A DNA stretch of 64,000 nucleotides. It comes from Nemorincola sp044225795 (GTDB lineage Bacteria; Bacteroidota; Bacteroidia; Chitinophagales; Chitinophagaceae). Shown in pieces: positions 28,906 to 37,434 of the stretch. The DNA is taken from positions 806,001-870,000 of the forward strand of contig JBGAIF010000001.1 in NCBI GenBank assembly GCA_044225795.1, in the 5' to 3' direction. The position numbers were made by a program, and so were the translations under genes. A model generated the notes under the pieces. That model was not told where the DNA came from, ran no database searches, and worked only from the letters and a program-made list of their open reading frames with translations. Position 1 is the first letter of the stretch. The number at the start of each line of letters is the position of its first letter.

Positions 28906-29373
28906 CTACTTATATGATTTGGTGAAGATAAGCGTGTACACCGGCCTGTCGGGAGCCGATCTGTCGTAAAGCTGTATATTCAGGCAGTTTGGGCTTGAAG
29001 AGACGGACTTCGGGCTGAATTTCATAGCGCGATAGTCATAATACAACGGATCACCTTTCTGGCTCAGATTTTCCAGCTCATGAGTTTTGGGGGCTTCCTT
29101 CCCGTTTAACATGACTTTGAATTGCAGATCGCCCGGCCTGAACGCCATCACCGCAGCAACGATCACCATCTTTCCTGTGTAGCACGGCACAAAACGGCTG
29201 GGGGTATTGGGGTTCTTTGCAGAAAAGTTAGGGGCGAATGATTTGTCGAGTGTGTAGCCATCTTTGCCAAAGTCATTGATTATCTTATTTAGCTTTTCCT
29301 GAGGTATCTGTTGGGCAAAAGAGAAGCTCGCTGTAAAAAGGGTCAGAGAAAATACCAGTAAAGGTATGCGCAT
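28906..29373 (-). CDS. Small secreted protein of unknown function (155 aa)
   Basis: Not recognised. The chosen ATG gives a clear signal peptide (MRIPLLVFSLTLFTASFSFA, then QQ), so the product should be periplasmic or outer. An in-frame extension to 29427 would bury that signal behind 18 polar residues. The mature part, about 135 residues, has two cysteines (in FVPCYTG and SPNCLNI) that could pair. It shows a beta-rich pattern ending in RPVYTLIFTKSYK and has no catalytic motif I know. It stands alone between the ubiD-family gene and a divergent histidine kinase. Confidence 0.75.
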   Translation of the reverse strand: MRIPLLVFSLTLFTASFSFAQQIPQEKLNKIINDFGKDGYTLDKSFAPNFSAKNPNTPSRFVPCYTGKMVIVAAVMAFRPGDLQFKVMLNGKEAPKTHELENLSQKGDPLYYDYRAMKFSPKSVSSSPNCLNIQLYDRSAPDRPVYTLIFTKSYK

Positions 29374-29623
29374 ATGATACTTAGTTTTACCCGACGAAGT
29401 TAGTGTTTTGTCTGAGATAATTTGCAATATTGCGTTACAGCCGATTAGATGTATAAACAGTTATTCTGCATGGTCTATAAAGGATATAAAACTTTCGATA
29501 AAACGGATTATTTCAGTATCTTTAGTAAGTGATTTTTTGGTTTGCAATGCCCTGTGATTCTTACTTTAAGGAATTACATCGGCTGTTTATACCATTAACG
29601 GCATCAAAGTAATAACTGTACGG

Positions 29624-31621
29624 ATGACAGTAAGCTCACGGGCGCAAGATGAACAAAGGCGGATCGCTGCGCTGGAACAATTGCAGATACTGGACACGGA
29701 AACTGAAGCTGACTTTGATGATATTGTCGCTTTAGCCGCACAGATCTGTGATGTGCCTGCTTCCGTTATTTCTTTTGTTGATAGTAAGCGAACCTGGTTC
29801 AAGGCAAAAATAGGAGTTGACTACCGGGACATACCACGGGAACTATCATTTACTGCACATTGGCTCGATGCTGACGACGTGGTTGTGGTAGAGGATTGCG
29901 CAAAAGATGAGTTGTTTGCCAACAATACGCTGGTCACTGTAGATGGTGTAAGATTCATAGCCAGTGCGCCATTAAAGGCTGAGGATGGTTACACGATAGG
30001 ACATTTATCCGTTTTAGACCGGCAACCCAGAGTGCTTAGTGACCGGCAATTGATCAGTCTGCGAATGCTTAGTAAGCAAGTGGTGGCTTTGCTAAAACTC
30101 AGGATGCAGGTCATAAAACTGAAACAAGCCGAAGAGGAGTCCAGGAACAGCGAGGAGAAGATGAACAACATCTTTCACAATGCGATAGATGCTGTTGTGG
30201 TCATTGATGAAGATGGTAAAATACAACAATGGAACCCCAAGGCTGAGAGCATATTCGGGTGGACCGCTGCTGAGGCGGTTGGAAAAAGTTTTCATGAAAC
30301 AATGATACCCGAACGCTGCAGGGCAGCACACACCGAACGTATGAAACGGCATTCGGATGGAGAAGCTGATAACTTACCTAACAGTACTATTGAGACGCAG
30401 GCATTAAAGAAGGATGGTACAGAATTTGAGATAGCAATAGGTATCTCGCCGGCTACAACAAAGGGAAATCAATCGTTCATCTGTTTCATTTCGGACATCA
30501 CGGAGCGAAAACAGGCAACTGAGAAGCTGGATCAACAGAAAAAATTCTACGAGAACATTCTCAACAATCTGCCAACGGATATAGCCGTATTTGATTCCAA
30601 CCATAAGTACCTGTTCGTAAATCCCGGTGCCATAAAAGACGAAGAGTTCAGGAAGTTCATCATCGGGAAAGATGATTTTGAATATTGTGAATACAGGAAC
30701 AGGGATAAGTCGCTGGCGGAACTTCGCAGGGCAATGTTCCTGGAAGTAAAACATTCTGACAAAGAGATCAGGTGGGAGGATACGGTCAAGGATCCGGAGG
30801 GACACCCCATAACCAGCTTAAGGCGAATCTTTCCGGTACATGATGATAAGGGGGACCTGTCTATGGTAATAGGTTTCGGACTTGATATCACGGACCGTAA
30901 GCAATTAGAAGAAAAGCAGGCGGCCATGTTGAAACAGCTATCCGCTCAAAACACCCAGCTTGTGGACTTCTGCAATATTGTTTCGCACAACCTGAGAGCG
31001 CCCCTCGTGAATATGTCCATGCTTGTTGATTTCATCAACCAGAGTGAAGACGCAGATGAACAAAAGCAATTCATTGCAAAGCTGAACCCGGTGGTAGAGA
31101 ACCTCCACACAACCTTTAATGAACTTGTAGAGTCGATCCAGATAAAGCAGGACCTCGAAATAAAGTCGGAAAAGGTCAGGTTAAGAGATTATGTTCAACG
31201 TGTTCTGGACAGCCTTGAAGTGGAAATAAACAAATCCGGTGCTATCTTTGAGATAGATTTTGACGAAGCCCCGGTGATCTATTACCCACCAAAGTATTTG
31301 TCGAGCATTGTACACAACCTTATCAGCAATACCCTGAAATACCAATCGCCAAACAGAAAACCCGTTGTAAAACTACAGACCCGGAGAGTGGATGACTCCA
31401 TAATATTGGCCGTATCAGATAACGGCCTGGGAATAGATATGGTGAAGCATAAAGACAATATGTTCAAGATCGGGAAGATCTTTCATCGTCATCCGGATGC
31501 GAAAGGGTTTGGCTTGTTCATGACCAAGACGCAGGTAGAAGCAATGGAGGGAAGAATATGGGTAGAGAGTAAACCGGATGTTGGGTCAACGTTTTATATA
31601 GAATTTAAAAAGCAGGGTTAA
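29624..31621 (+). CDS. GAF-PAS-PAS sensor histidine kinase (665 aa)
   Basis: A cytoplasmic hybrid-free histidine kinase with no membrane segment. Residues about 1-160 are a GAF domain that opens with EQRRIAALEQLQILDTETE and contains the FVDSKRTWFKA motif of GAF kinases. PAS 1 is about 175-295 (DAVVVIDEDGKIQQWNPKAESIFGW) and PAS 2 about 305-425. The dimerisation helix carries His455 in VSHNLRAPLVN. The ATP lid domain has N box HNLISNTLKY, G1 SDNGLGIDM and G2 KGFGLFMTKTQVE. The signal is not known; PAS 1 could bind a small ligand or haem. The stop overlaps the start of the receiver gene by one base (TAATG), so the two are translationally coupled and probably form one phosphorelay. Confidence 0.93.
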   Translation: MTVSSRAQDEQRRIAALEQLQILDTETEADFDDIVALAAQICDVPASVISFVDSKRTWFKAKIGVDYRDIPRELSFTAHWLDADDVVVVEDCAKDELFANNTLVTVDGVRFIASAPLKAEDGYTIGHLSVLDRQPRVLSDRQLISLRMLSKQVVALLKLRMQVIKLKQAEEESRNSEEKMNNIFHNAIDAVVVIDEDGKIQQWNPKAESIFGWTAAEAVGKSFHETMIPERCRAAHTERMKRHSDGEADNLPNSTIETQALKKDGTEFEIAIGISPATTKGNQSFICFISDITERKQATEKLDQQKKFYENILNNLPTDIAVFDSNHKYLFVNPGAIKDEEFRKFIIGKDDFEYCEYRNRDKSLAELRRAMFLEVKHSDKEIRWEDTVKDPEGHPITSLRRIFPVHDDKGDLSMVIGFGLDITDRKQLEEKQAAMLKQLSAQNTQLVDFCNIVSHNLRAPLVNMSMLVDFINQSEDADEQKQFIAKLNPVVENLHTTFNELVESIQIKQDLEIKSEKVRLRDYVQRVLDSLEVEINKSGAIFEIDFDEAPVIYYPPKYLSSIVHNLISNTLKYQSPNRKPVVKLQTRRVDDSIILAVSDNGLGIDMVKHKDNMFKIGKIFHRHPDAKGFGLFMTKTQVEAMEGRIWVESKPDVGSTFYIEFKKQG

Positions 31622-32013
31622 TGAAACCAATAAATGTTTTCATTGTTGATGATGACAAGCTCTTTGTTTTCCTGACAAAGAAGACGATAAATACGACCAA
31701 CCTTGATACACAGATCAAGGAATTCGGAGATGGCCAGGATGCGATAGATCATCTGAAGCAAATTGCCGGGCACCCGGAATTGTTGCCGGATATCATCCTG
31801 CTGGACCTCAGCATGCCGATCATGGATGGGTGGGAATTCCTTGAGGAATATAAACACCTGGAGCCCAAAATGGGCAAGAAGATAAAGCTGTATATCTTTT
31901 CATCATCTATCTCTCCTCACGACATTGAGCGGGCCAAGAATATCAGCCAGGTCACAGACTTCATAATCAAGCCGCTTTTCAAAGAGAAATTCATTGAAAT
32001 GGTGAAAAATTAA
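31621..32013 (+). CDS. Single-domain response regulator (CheY-like, 130 aa)
   Basis: A stand-alone receiver with no output domain. It has the acidic pocket VDDD at 9-12, the phospho-acceptor Asp62 in ILLDLSMPIMDGWEF, a serine in the Thr/Ser position (YIFSSSIS) and the conserved lysine in IIKPLF. Bacteroidota often pair such receivers with PAS/GAF kinases, either as phosphate shuttles or for protein-protein control. The one-base overlap with the kinase gene makes that kinase the likely partner. The downstream target is not encoded next to it. Confidence 0.93.
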   Translation: MKPINVFIVDDDKLFVFLTKKTINTTNLDTQIKEFGDGQDAIDHLKQIAGHPELLPDIILLDLSMPIMDGWEFLEEYKHLEPKMGKKIKLYIFSSSISPHDIERAKNISQVTDFIIKPLFKEKFIEMVKN

Positions 32014-32044
32014 TTGCCATTAACAATTGCATGTGCTACCTTTA
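32014..32044 (+). promoter_or_regulatory. Candidate promoter for the PLP enzyme/monooxygenase pair
   Basis: TTG (32014-32016), a 20-base spacer and TACCTTTA (32037-32044), one base off TAnnTTTG. It begins right after the receiver stop codon. Confidence 0.35.
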
Positions 32045-32117
32045 ACAAAAAAATTGCAAGGGGCGTTTGAATGTTATTTTTTCAGATGTAAAAGTGCCTT
32101 TGCAAGACCGGGGTATA

Positions 32118-33281
32118 ATGTTTGATGATAATGCTGTCGATTTAGGCATACTAAAGAGAAGGGCATACAATCTAAGATGGGCTACCGTACCTGACGGCGT
32201 AATACCACTTACTGCCGCAGATCCTGATTTTCCGTGCGCGCGTGAAATAGCTGAAGAAATATCCAGGTTTTCCAAAGACAGGTATTTTAGTTATGGCCCT
32301 CCGGATGGATTGCCGGAATTCAAAGACAGTATGGCGGGCTACTTTTCTGAAAAAAGGAACATACTAGCGAAAAGAGAATATATATTTCCCGTTGATAGTG
32401 CGGCATTTGGGATCTATGTCACGTGCAAAGCTTTTTTGGGAGTTGGGGATGAAGCGATCATTTTCGACCCTGTGGATTTCTTGTTCCGGTATTCGATAGA
32501 ATCTGTCGGAGGTGTAGCTGTACCATTTGCTATTCCTGCCGGAATAAACGGTGTAGATTTCGGACAAATTGAACCTCTGATAACTAAACGAACCAAACTG
32601 ATCTGTCTTTGTAATCCGCTGAACCCCACGGGCAAGGTGTTTACAAAGGTTGAGTTGATGAAACTGGGAGAGATCGCGTGCAAGTATGATCTGGCTATAC
32701 TGTCTGATGAGATCTGGAGCGATATTGTCTTTGACCCGCATACTTATACCAGCATCGCGTCGTTGGGTGAAGAAGTAGGTGACAGAACGATCACGGTGAC
32801 TGGGTTCAGTAAGTCGTACGGCCTGGCCGGATTGAGAATAGGAGCCGTAATGGCATCAAATGAAAGGTATTATAGTAAATTGTTTGCGGCATCGTTGCAT
32901 AAGTCAACGGTACATGGCGCAAATGTGTTGTCGCAGGTAGCAGCAGTGGCTGCACTTGACAAGTGTCAGTATTGGTTGAAAGATCTTTTGAGTCACTTGC
33001 TTAAAATGCGCAATATTTGCGTGGAAGGATTGAATACCATTAATGGATTTAACTGTATAGCACCGGAGGGGTGCTATGTGGCATTTGCTAATATTTCAGG
33101 CACGGGATTGTCGAGCCAGGAAATGCAGCAGCGATTAATGGACAAAGCAAGAGTGGCAGTAGTGCCCGGCCTGAAAGAATGGTTTGGAGAAGGGGCGACG
33201 GGATATATCCGGTTAAGTTTTGCAACATCAGAGAAGATATTAAGAGAAGCATTAGCGAGGATAAAAAGCGTATCAGAATGA
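32118..33281 (+). CDS. MalY/PatB-type PLP-dependent aminotransferase or C-S lyase (387 aa)
   Basis: A fold-type I PLP enzyme of the MalY/PatB branch, whose members are cystathionine beta-lyases or C-S lyases as well as class I/II aminotransferases. Signs are PLTAADPDFPCAREI near the start, FSYGPPDGLPEFKDSM, CNPLNPTGKVFT, ILSDEIWSDIVFD and the PLP lysine K232 in TGFSKSYGLAGLRIG, plus the C-terminal arginine in GYIRLSFA. The ATG at 32118 is preferred, since MFDDNAVD matches the usual MalY N-terminus; a TTG at 32067 would add 17 residues. Its stop overlaps the next gene by four bases (ATGA), so the two are coupled. Whether it transaminates or cleaves C-S bonds cannot be told from sequence. Confidence 0.85.
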   Translation: MFDDNAVDLGILKRRAYNLRWATVPDGVIPLTAADPDFPCAREIAEEISRFSKDRYFSYGPPDGLPEFKDSMAGYFSEKRNILAKREYIFPVDSAAFGIYVTCKAFLGVGDEAIIFDPVDFLFRYSIESVGGVAVPFAIPAGINGVDFGQIEPLITKRTKLICLCNPLNPTGKVFTKVELMKLGEIACKYDLAILSDEIWSDIVFDPHTYTSIASLGEEVGDRTITVTGFSKSYGLAGLRIGAVMASNERYYSKLFAASLHKSTVHGANVLSQVAAVAALDKCQYWLKDLLSHLLKMRNICVEGLNTINGFNCIAPEGCYVAFANISGTGLSSQEMQQRLMDKARVAVVPGLKEWFGEGATGYIRLSFATSEKILREALARIKSVSE

Positions 33282-35215
33282 AGGCAGTAATCATCGGCGG
33301 GGGAATAGCAGGGCTTACTACGGGCATCTTACTTCGAAAGAATGAGTGGGATGTTGTGATATGTGAGCGCGCGGTAGGGATACCCAGCCGCGGCCATGCC
33401 TTCCTGATGCATAGCGACGGCCTTTCGATTCTCAAAGAGCTGCTATGCTGCACCAATATAAGACTTAAGAGCAAAAAGGTAGATACCTTCAGCCTGCGCC
33501 GGCCTGAAGGTGCAGAGATCAAACGTTTGCAGCTCAATTCGTGGGAATGCATCAAGCGAGTGGACCTGATAAAGTATCTCAATGCACTTGTTCCCGCGGA
33601 AGATATAAGGGAAGGGCGGGAATTCTCGCACTTCATATATGAAAACGGAAAAGCTGCTGCCGCTGTTTTTATGAACGGAGATGTAGAATACGGCGACATT
33701 TTCATAGGAGCGGATGGGGGAAACTCCAGGGTACGAGAGCTGACACACGGACGGGTAAAATACACACCGGTGCAGGTGAAAGAGATAGTGGGTGTAGCTA
33801 ATAAAAAGAAGATCATAAAATCACCGGATAGCACTTTTGTCAAATACCAGAATAAGAATAACGGGTTAGCATTTGGTATGATCCCCACTTCCGGTACAGA
33901 GTTTGTCTGGTTCATGCAGTACGATCCGGCAATCGCGGATATGCCAGACAGCACTCCTGAAACATTGCGGTCTTTTTGTTTCAGGCTTCTGAAACAGTTT
34001 CCCAAGGATGTGATCAGTTTGCTAGAGGCCAACGATTTTTCGACGAGTTATGTATGGCATACCCGCGACTTCGATCTTTTACCATCATTTCATAAAGACA
34101 ATGTAGTACTGATCGGAGATGCCGCGCACCTGGCATTACCTTTTACCAGTGCGGGAACTACAAACGCCATAGTAGATGCCAAAACACTAACTGAATGCCT
34201 GCTGGAAGCAACAAATTATGAAGCTGCATTCACGAAGTACTATACAAAAAGAGCGGAAGAATTGTCCGGGCATATAAAACTGGGCAGAGAGCTGAAACAG
34301 TTATTCCTGAACCCTTTAAACCATGATGAGGACAACATGCCGGTGCCGCTTATTTCAGGAAATTACAACTCAGAAAAGAAACAGGGAAAGAAACTCATCA
34401 AGGTGTTGTATTTCACCGACCCAATATGTTCTACCTGCTGGATCATACAACCGATGCTGCGGAAGCTGAAGCTGGAGTATGACGCATATGTTGACATTGA
34501 ATACCGAATGGGAGGCTTGCTGCCATCGTGGGAAAACTATAATAAAGGCATCATTAAGCAACCTTCTGATGCTGCCAAACATTGGGAGGAAGTGAGTGTG
34601 GCACATGAGATGCCACTTGACGGAGATGTTTGGCTCGAAGACCCGCTGACCTCATCCTACCCGCCCTCTATTGCATTTAAGGCCGCACAGATGCAGGACA
34701 CTGATAAGGCTGTTTTGTTTCTACGGCGCATCAAAGAAATGGTCTTCCTGGAGAAGAAGAATATCATCAACTGGAGGTTCCTGGAAAGAGCTGCTTTGAC
34801 TGCGGGGCTTGATTCTGCAAAACTGCTCAGGGATATGCAGGGTCGTGCGCCAGAATTATTTAAGGAAGATCTTGCGATGGCTGAACAACTGCACGTAACA
34901 GTGTTCCCGACATTGTTCTTTTCCAATTGCTCTGAGAAAAAATTCATGCTGAAGGGATATCAGCCTTACGAGAAGTATGAAGAGATCATCAATCAGCTTG
35001 TGCCAGACGCGAAAAAAGAAAGTATAGACACAGATCCACGGAGCTTGTTCAGGCACTTTTCTACTATGACTGAAAAGGAATTCGCTTTCCTCAGCAATAC
35101 GTCAAAAGAAAGCGCCACTGAAACGCTTAACAGTCTTTATCAGAGGGGCGTTATTGAAAAATATGAAAGCAAGAATGGGGTGATATGGATCAACAAATAT
35201 CCCGCAGACAGGTAA
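33278..35215 (+). CDS. FAD monooxygenase-DsbA/FrnE-like-winged helix fusion protein (645 aa)
   Basis: Three parts in one chain. Residues 1 to about 360 are a group A flavin monooxygenase: GGGIAGLTTGILL dinucleotide-binding start, GADGGNSRVRELT, and VLIGDAAHLALPFTSAGTTNAI for the FAD ribityl site. Residues about 374-575 are a thioredoxin-fold DsbA/FrnE/SpxH-like domain with redox pair Cys384-Ser-Thr-Cys387 in YFTDPICSTCWII and a cis-proline loop VTVFPTLFF. The last 60 residues resemble a winged helix (MTEKEFAFLSNTSKESATE). The first ATG is inside the stop of the upstream gene; the open frame extends upstream to 33179 within that gene and is not used. A fusion of these two enzyme families is unusual. 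I infer a redox enzyme acting on a sulfur-bearing substrate made or cleaved by the coupled PLP enzyme. Confidence 0.85.
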   Translation: MKAVIIGGGIAGLTTGILLRKNEWDVVICERAVGIPSRGHAFLMHSDGLSILKELLCCTNIRLKSKKVDTFSLRRPEGAEIKRLQLNSWECIKRVDLIKYLNALVPAEDIREGREFSHFIYENGKAAAAVFMNGDVEYGDIFIGADGGNSRVRELTHGRVKYTPVQVKEIVGVANKKKIIKSPDSTFVKYQNKNNGLAFGMIPTSGTEFVWFMQYDPAIADMPDSTPETLRSFCFRLLKQFPKDVISLLEANDFSTSYVWHTRDFDLLPSFHKDNVVLIGDAAHLALPFTSAGTTNAIVDAKTLTECLLEATNYEAAFTKYYTKRAEELSGHIKLGRELKQLFLNPLNHDEDNMPVPLISGNYNSEKKQGKKLIKVLYFTDPICSTCWIIQPMLRKLKLEYDAYVDIEYRMGGLLPSWENYNKGIIKQPSDAAKHWEEVSVAHEMPLDGDVWLEDPLTSSYPPSIAFKAAQMQDTDKAVLFLRRIKEMVFLEKKNIINWRFLERAALTAGLDSAKLLRDMQGRAPELFKEDLAMAEQLHVTVFPTLFFSNCSEKKFMLKGYQPYEKYEEIINQLVPDAKKESIDTDPRSLFRHFSTMTEKEFAFLSNTSKESATETLNSLYQRGVIEKYESKNGVIWINKYPADR

Positions 35216-35218
35216 ATG

Positions 35219-35869
35219 TCATCTTCTACCAAAGAACCTGCACGAAGCGCCAATACTGAAAATACTTTGCTTGTCGTACCCTGCATCAGCGAATAAGCTA
35301 AACTTATCTGTGATATAATAACGGGCCCCCAATTTAATGTAAGGAGTAACGGTATGTTCAATATTTACTGTCGTACTATCGCCCTGAGGCAGTGCACTGT
35401 GGCGGATATTATTGATAGATGCGCCTACGCCAATGAAAGGGTCAAGGTGAGCGACAGTGATCAGGTGGTTCAAGTGATAAAATGCAGATACTCCACAGCT
35501 TAGGATACGAAGATGGTCGATTTTGAAATGCTTTGAATTGATACCATAATAGCCCGCATAGACCTGGCTAAAATTATAGTAAAAGGCATCGTAACTAAAT
35601 GTTGCTGCAATACTTATTTTATCTGACACACCATATTCGAGCCTGCCGTATACTGATCCATATCCCGAGGTGTTTCCCTTTTCAAAGTTTGCAGGTAGTT
35701 TATAAAAAGACCTATGGTAGTCGATGAACCCAAGGGACATCGTGGCCAGCGTACAGTGCTGTATAAAGGGTCTATGTTGCCTATGGGAAACTACAGTAGT
35801 ATCATCTCCTTTTGACCAAGAAGCACAAAAGCAGAACAAGGCTGAGATGAAGATGGGAATGGCTTTCAT
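35219..35869 (-). CDS. Outer-membrane beta-barrel-like protein (216 aa)
   Basis: The start at ATG 35869 gives a signal peptide (MKAIPIFISALFCFCASW). An in-frame extension to 35935 only adds a hydrophobic, promoter-overlapping stretch. After residue 45 the protein shows alternating aromatic beta strands (YGSVYGRLEYGVSDKISIAATFSYDAF and similar, ending ARYYITDKFSLFADAGYD), typical of small porin-like or OmpA-like eight-stranded barrels. It ends in CRFFGRR rather than a bare terminal Phe. Its stop lies three bases from that of the convergent fusion gene. The function is unknown. Confidence 0.75.
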   Translation of the reverse strand: MKAIPIFISALFCFCASWSKGDDTTVVSHRQHRPFIQHCTLATMSLGFIDYHRSFYKLPANFEKGNTSGYGSVYGRLEYGVSDKISIAATFSYDAFYYNFSQVYAGYYGINSKHFKIDHLRILSCGVSAFYHLNHLITVAHLDPFIGVGASINNIRHSALPQGDSTTVNIEHTVTPYIKLGARYYITDKFSLFADAGYDKQSIFSIGASCRFFGRR

Positions 35870-35920
35870 ATAATAATAACGGCTAATTCCGCATAATATT
35901 ACATAGTATAGGGCGTAAAA

Positions 35921-35928
35921 CAAAAGTA
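35921..35928 (-). promoter_or_regulatory. -7 box for the 216-aa barrel gene
   Basis: On the minus strand TACTTTTG matches TAnnTTTG and lies about 50 bases before the chosen ATG, right after the terminator of the preceding barrel gene. No clear -33 TTG was seen. Confidence 0.4.
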
Positions 35929-35937
35929 AATGCAAAA

Positions 35938-35966
35938 GAAAAGTCCCGCATTAGCGGGACTTTTTA
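35938..35966 (-). terminator. Intrinsic terminator after the 237-aa barrel gene
   Basis: A 9-bp stem AAGTCCCGC/GCGGGACTT with a 4-base loop lies about 30 bases beyond the stop of the gene at 35994. On the minus strand the hairpin is followed by TTTTCTTTTG. Confidence 0.85.
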
Positions 35967-35993
35967 TCGTTATCTTTTCAGACAAGGGAATGA

Positions 35994-36707
35994 TTATTCA
36001 TCATCGTCCCTGTTCCTTTCTTTCCTCTTTGGCTTTGGAGCTGCATCATCTTCATCTTCCATCTTGTCAGCCCTTCTGCGGTGAACTTCATCACCTGGTT
36101 CGTGGTGGCTGTGCATTTTATGACCGCAGTTGAAGTTTTTGCTCAAACCTACGTTCATCTGATGACCAAAAGTGAAATTGAATGAATTTGTGCTGTTCGT
36201 ATTAGTATTATCCTTGTCCGTCATGTAGTTAAGACCACCGATTGCGAAGTTCAGGCAAAGACCACGACCGCAGTTGATACCCAGTGCAGGATACAAACCC
36301 ACATAAACACCTGTATGCTTGAAGTCTGCAGGGTTGCCATCAGCAGTATGGTAACCACCGGCATAATCGAAATCTAACTGGGAATACCAGAAGAAAGTTT
36401 CGCTCTTACGGATATAATGAGAGTAACGAGCGAAAGGCCCTACCCTGTAGGTATTAAATGTTGAGTGTTTTCCGGCGCTGTCCTTAGTAGCGTCCTGACC
36501 CCAGAAAATGTTCAGACCTAAGGTCCAGTTATGATTGAACTGGTAGCCGATGCCGATGTTAGCATCCCAGTTAGTCCTTTTCATTAACGTTACATCCCTT
36601 GTTGTACCCAGAGTCGCATCGCCATACAACAAAATACTTTTAGGTTCTTGTGCGTTGGCTGTTGCTATTGTACCCATAGCTATTAAAGCGAGGATCAGTT
36701 TTTTCAT
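35994..36707 (-). CDS. Outer-membrane beta-barrel protein with charged C-terminal tail (237 aa)
   Basis: Signal peptide MKKLILALIAMGTIATANAQ, then a barrel of aromatic and glycine-rich strands (WDANIGIGYQFNHNWTLGLNIFWG, FRY/FARYSHYIR, TGVYVGLYPALGINCG, FGHQMNVGLSKNF), like the small outer-membrane beta-barrel family common in Bacteroidota. The barrel would end at about residue 195. A tail of about 40 residues follows, rich in His, Arg, Lys, Glu and Asp (HSHHEPGDEVHRRRADKMED and beyond). Such a tail is not part of normal barrels and would face the periplasm or surface. The gene has its own promoter (TTG-N18-TATATTTG) and terminator, so it is monocistronic. The function is unknown; the tail might bind metal or peptidoglycan. 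Confidence 0.8.
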   Translation of the reverse strand: MKKLILALIAMGTIATANAQEPKSILLYGDATLGTTRDVTLMKRTNWDANIGIGYQFNHNWTLGLNIFWGQDATKDSAGKHSTFNTYRVGPFARYSHYIRKSETFFWYSQLDFDYAGGYHTADGNPADFKHTGVYVGLYPALGINCGRGLCLNFAIGGLNYMTDKDNTNTNSTNSFNFTFGHQMNVGLSKNFNCGHKMHSHHEPGDEVHRRRADKMEDEDDAAPKPKRKERNRDDDE

Positions 36708-36734
36708 ACAGAGTGTGTTTTGTTATTTATACAG

Positions 36735-36763
36735 CAAATATAATAGCCTTTTCGAAAAAACAA
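36735..36763 (-). promoter_or_regulatory. Promoter of the 237-aa barrel gene
   Basis: On the minus strand TTG (36761-36763), an 18-base spacer and a perfect -7 box TATATTTG (36735-36742) sit 27 bases before the ATG. This is the clearest Bacteroidota-type promoter in the window. Confidence 0.7.
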
Positions 36764-36858
36764 TAACTAAAACAGATATTTCTTTTGCTTATTCAATGTA
36801 TCCTGAGCGGGCTGCAATGCAGTAGAATAGCATATTTTGGCTAAAATTTGCGATCTGG

Positions 36859-37380
36859 TTATGAGCTAGGTTTGAACCAGCCACTGTACATCAGATAGTT
36901 GTTGGCTATTCTTTCTACCTCTCCTTTCAGCAATTCGGGGCTTATATCCTTTACTTTTCGTGCCGGAACACCTGCAAAAATGCTGCCTGCAGGAACTTTT
37001 GTGCCTTCGAGAACCACAGCGCCGGCCGCAATGATACTATTCTCGCCTATTTCTACATTGTCCATCACGATAGCGCCCATACCTATCAGCACGTTATCGG
37101 CAACTGAACAGCCATGAACGATGGCATTATGACCAATAGATACATTGTTGCCAAGATCCACCTTTGTTTTTTCGTAAGTGCAGTGAATACATGCGCCATC
37201 CTGTATGTTCACCTTGTTGCCCATGCGAATGCTGTTCACGTCGCCACGCACAACGGCATTGAACCATACACTACAATCTTCGCCCATCACTACATCGCCA
37301 ACGATAGTGGCATTGGGGGCAACAAAACAACTGGCGGGTATTTGCGGATGAACGCCTTTTACCGGAAGAATAACGGGCAT
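36859..37380 (-). CDS. Gamma-carbonic-anhydrase-like hexapeptide protein (173 aa)
   Basis: A left-handed beta-helix protein of the gamma-class carbonic anhydrase/YrdA/PaaY group. It opens with FVAPNATIVGDVVMGEDCSVWFN, then VVRGDVNSIRMG, which is diagnostic for the group. The three zinc histidines are kept, in IHCTY and in SIGHNAIVHG. The usual GAIVMDNVEIGENSIIAAG strand and a C-terminal helix follow. Length fits the family. Many members hydrate CO2 weakly or not at all, so activity is not assured. The next gene upstream is a glycosyltransferase, 54 bases away on the same strand, which may share a transcript without a shared function. Confidence 0.9.
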   Translation of the reverse strand: MPVILPVKGVHPQIPASCFVAPNATIVGDVVMGEDCSVWFNAVVRGDVNSIRMGNKVNIQDGACIHCTYEKTKVDLGNNVSIGHNAIVHGCSVADNVLIGMGAIVMDNVEIGENSIIAAGAVVLEGTKVPAGSIFAGVPARKVKDISPELLKGEVERIANNYLMYSGWFKPSS

Positions 37381-37434
37381 GATGATATGCGAAATTATAA
37401 AAGTGAAAAACAGTGTTATGCAAACTCAGAAAAC

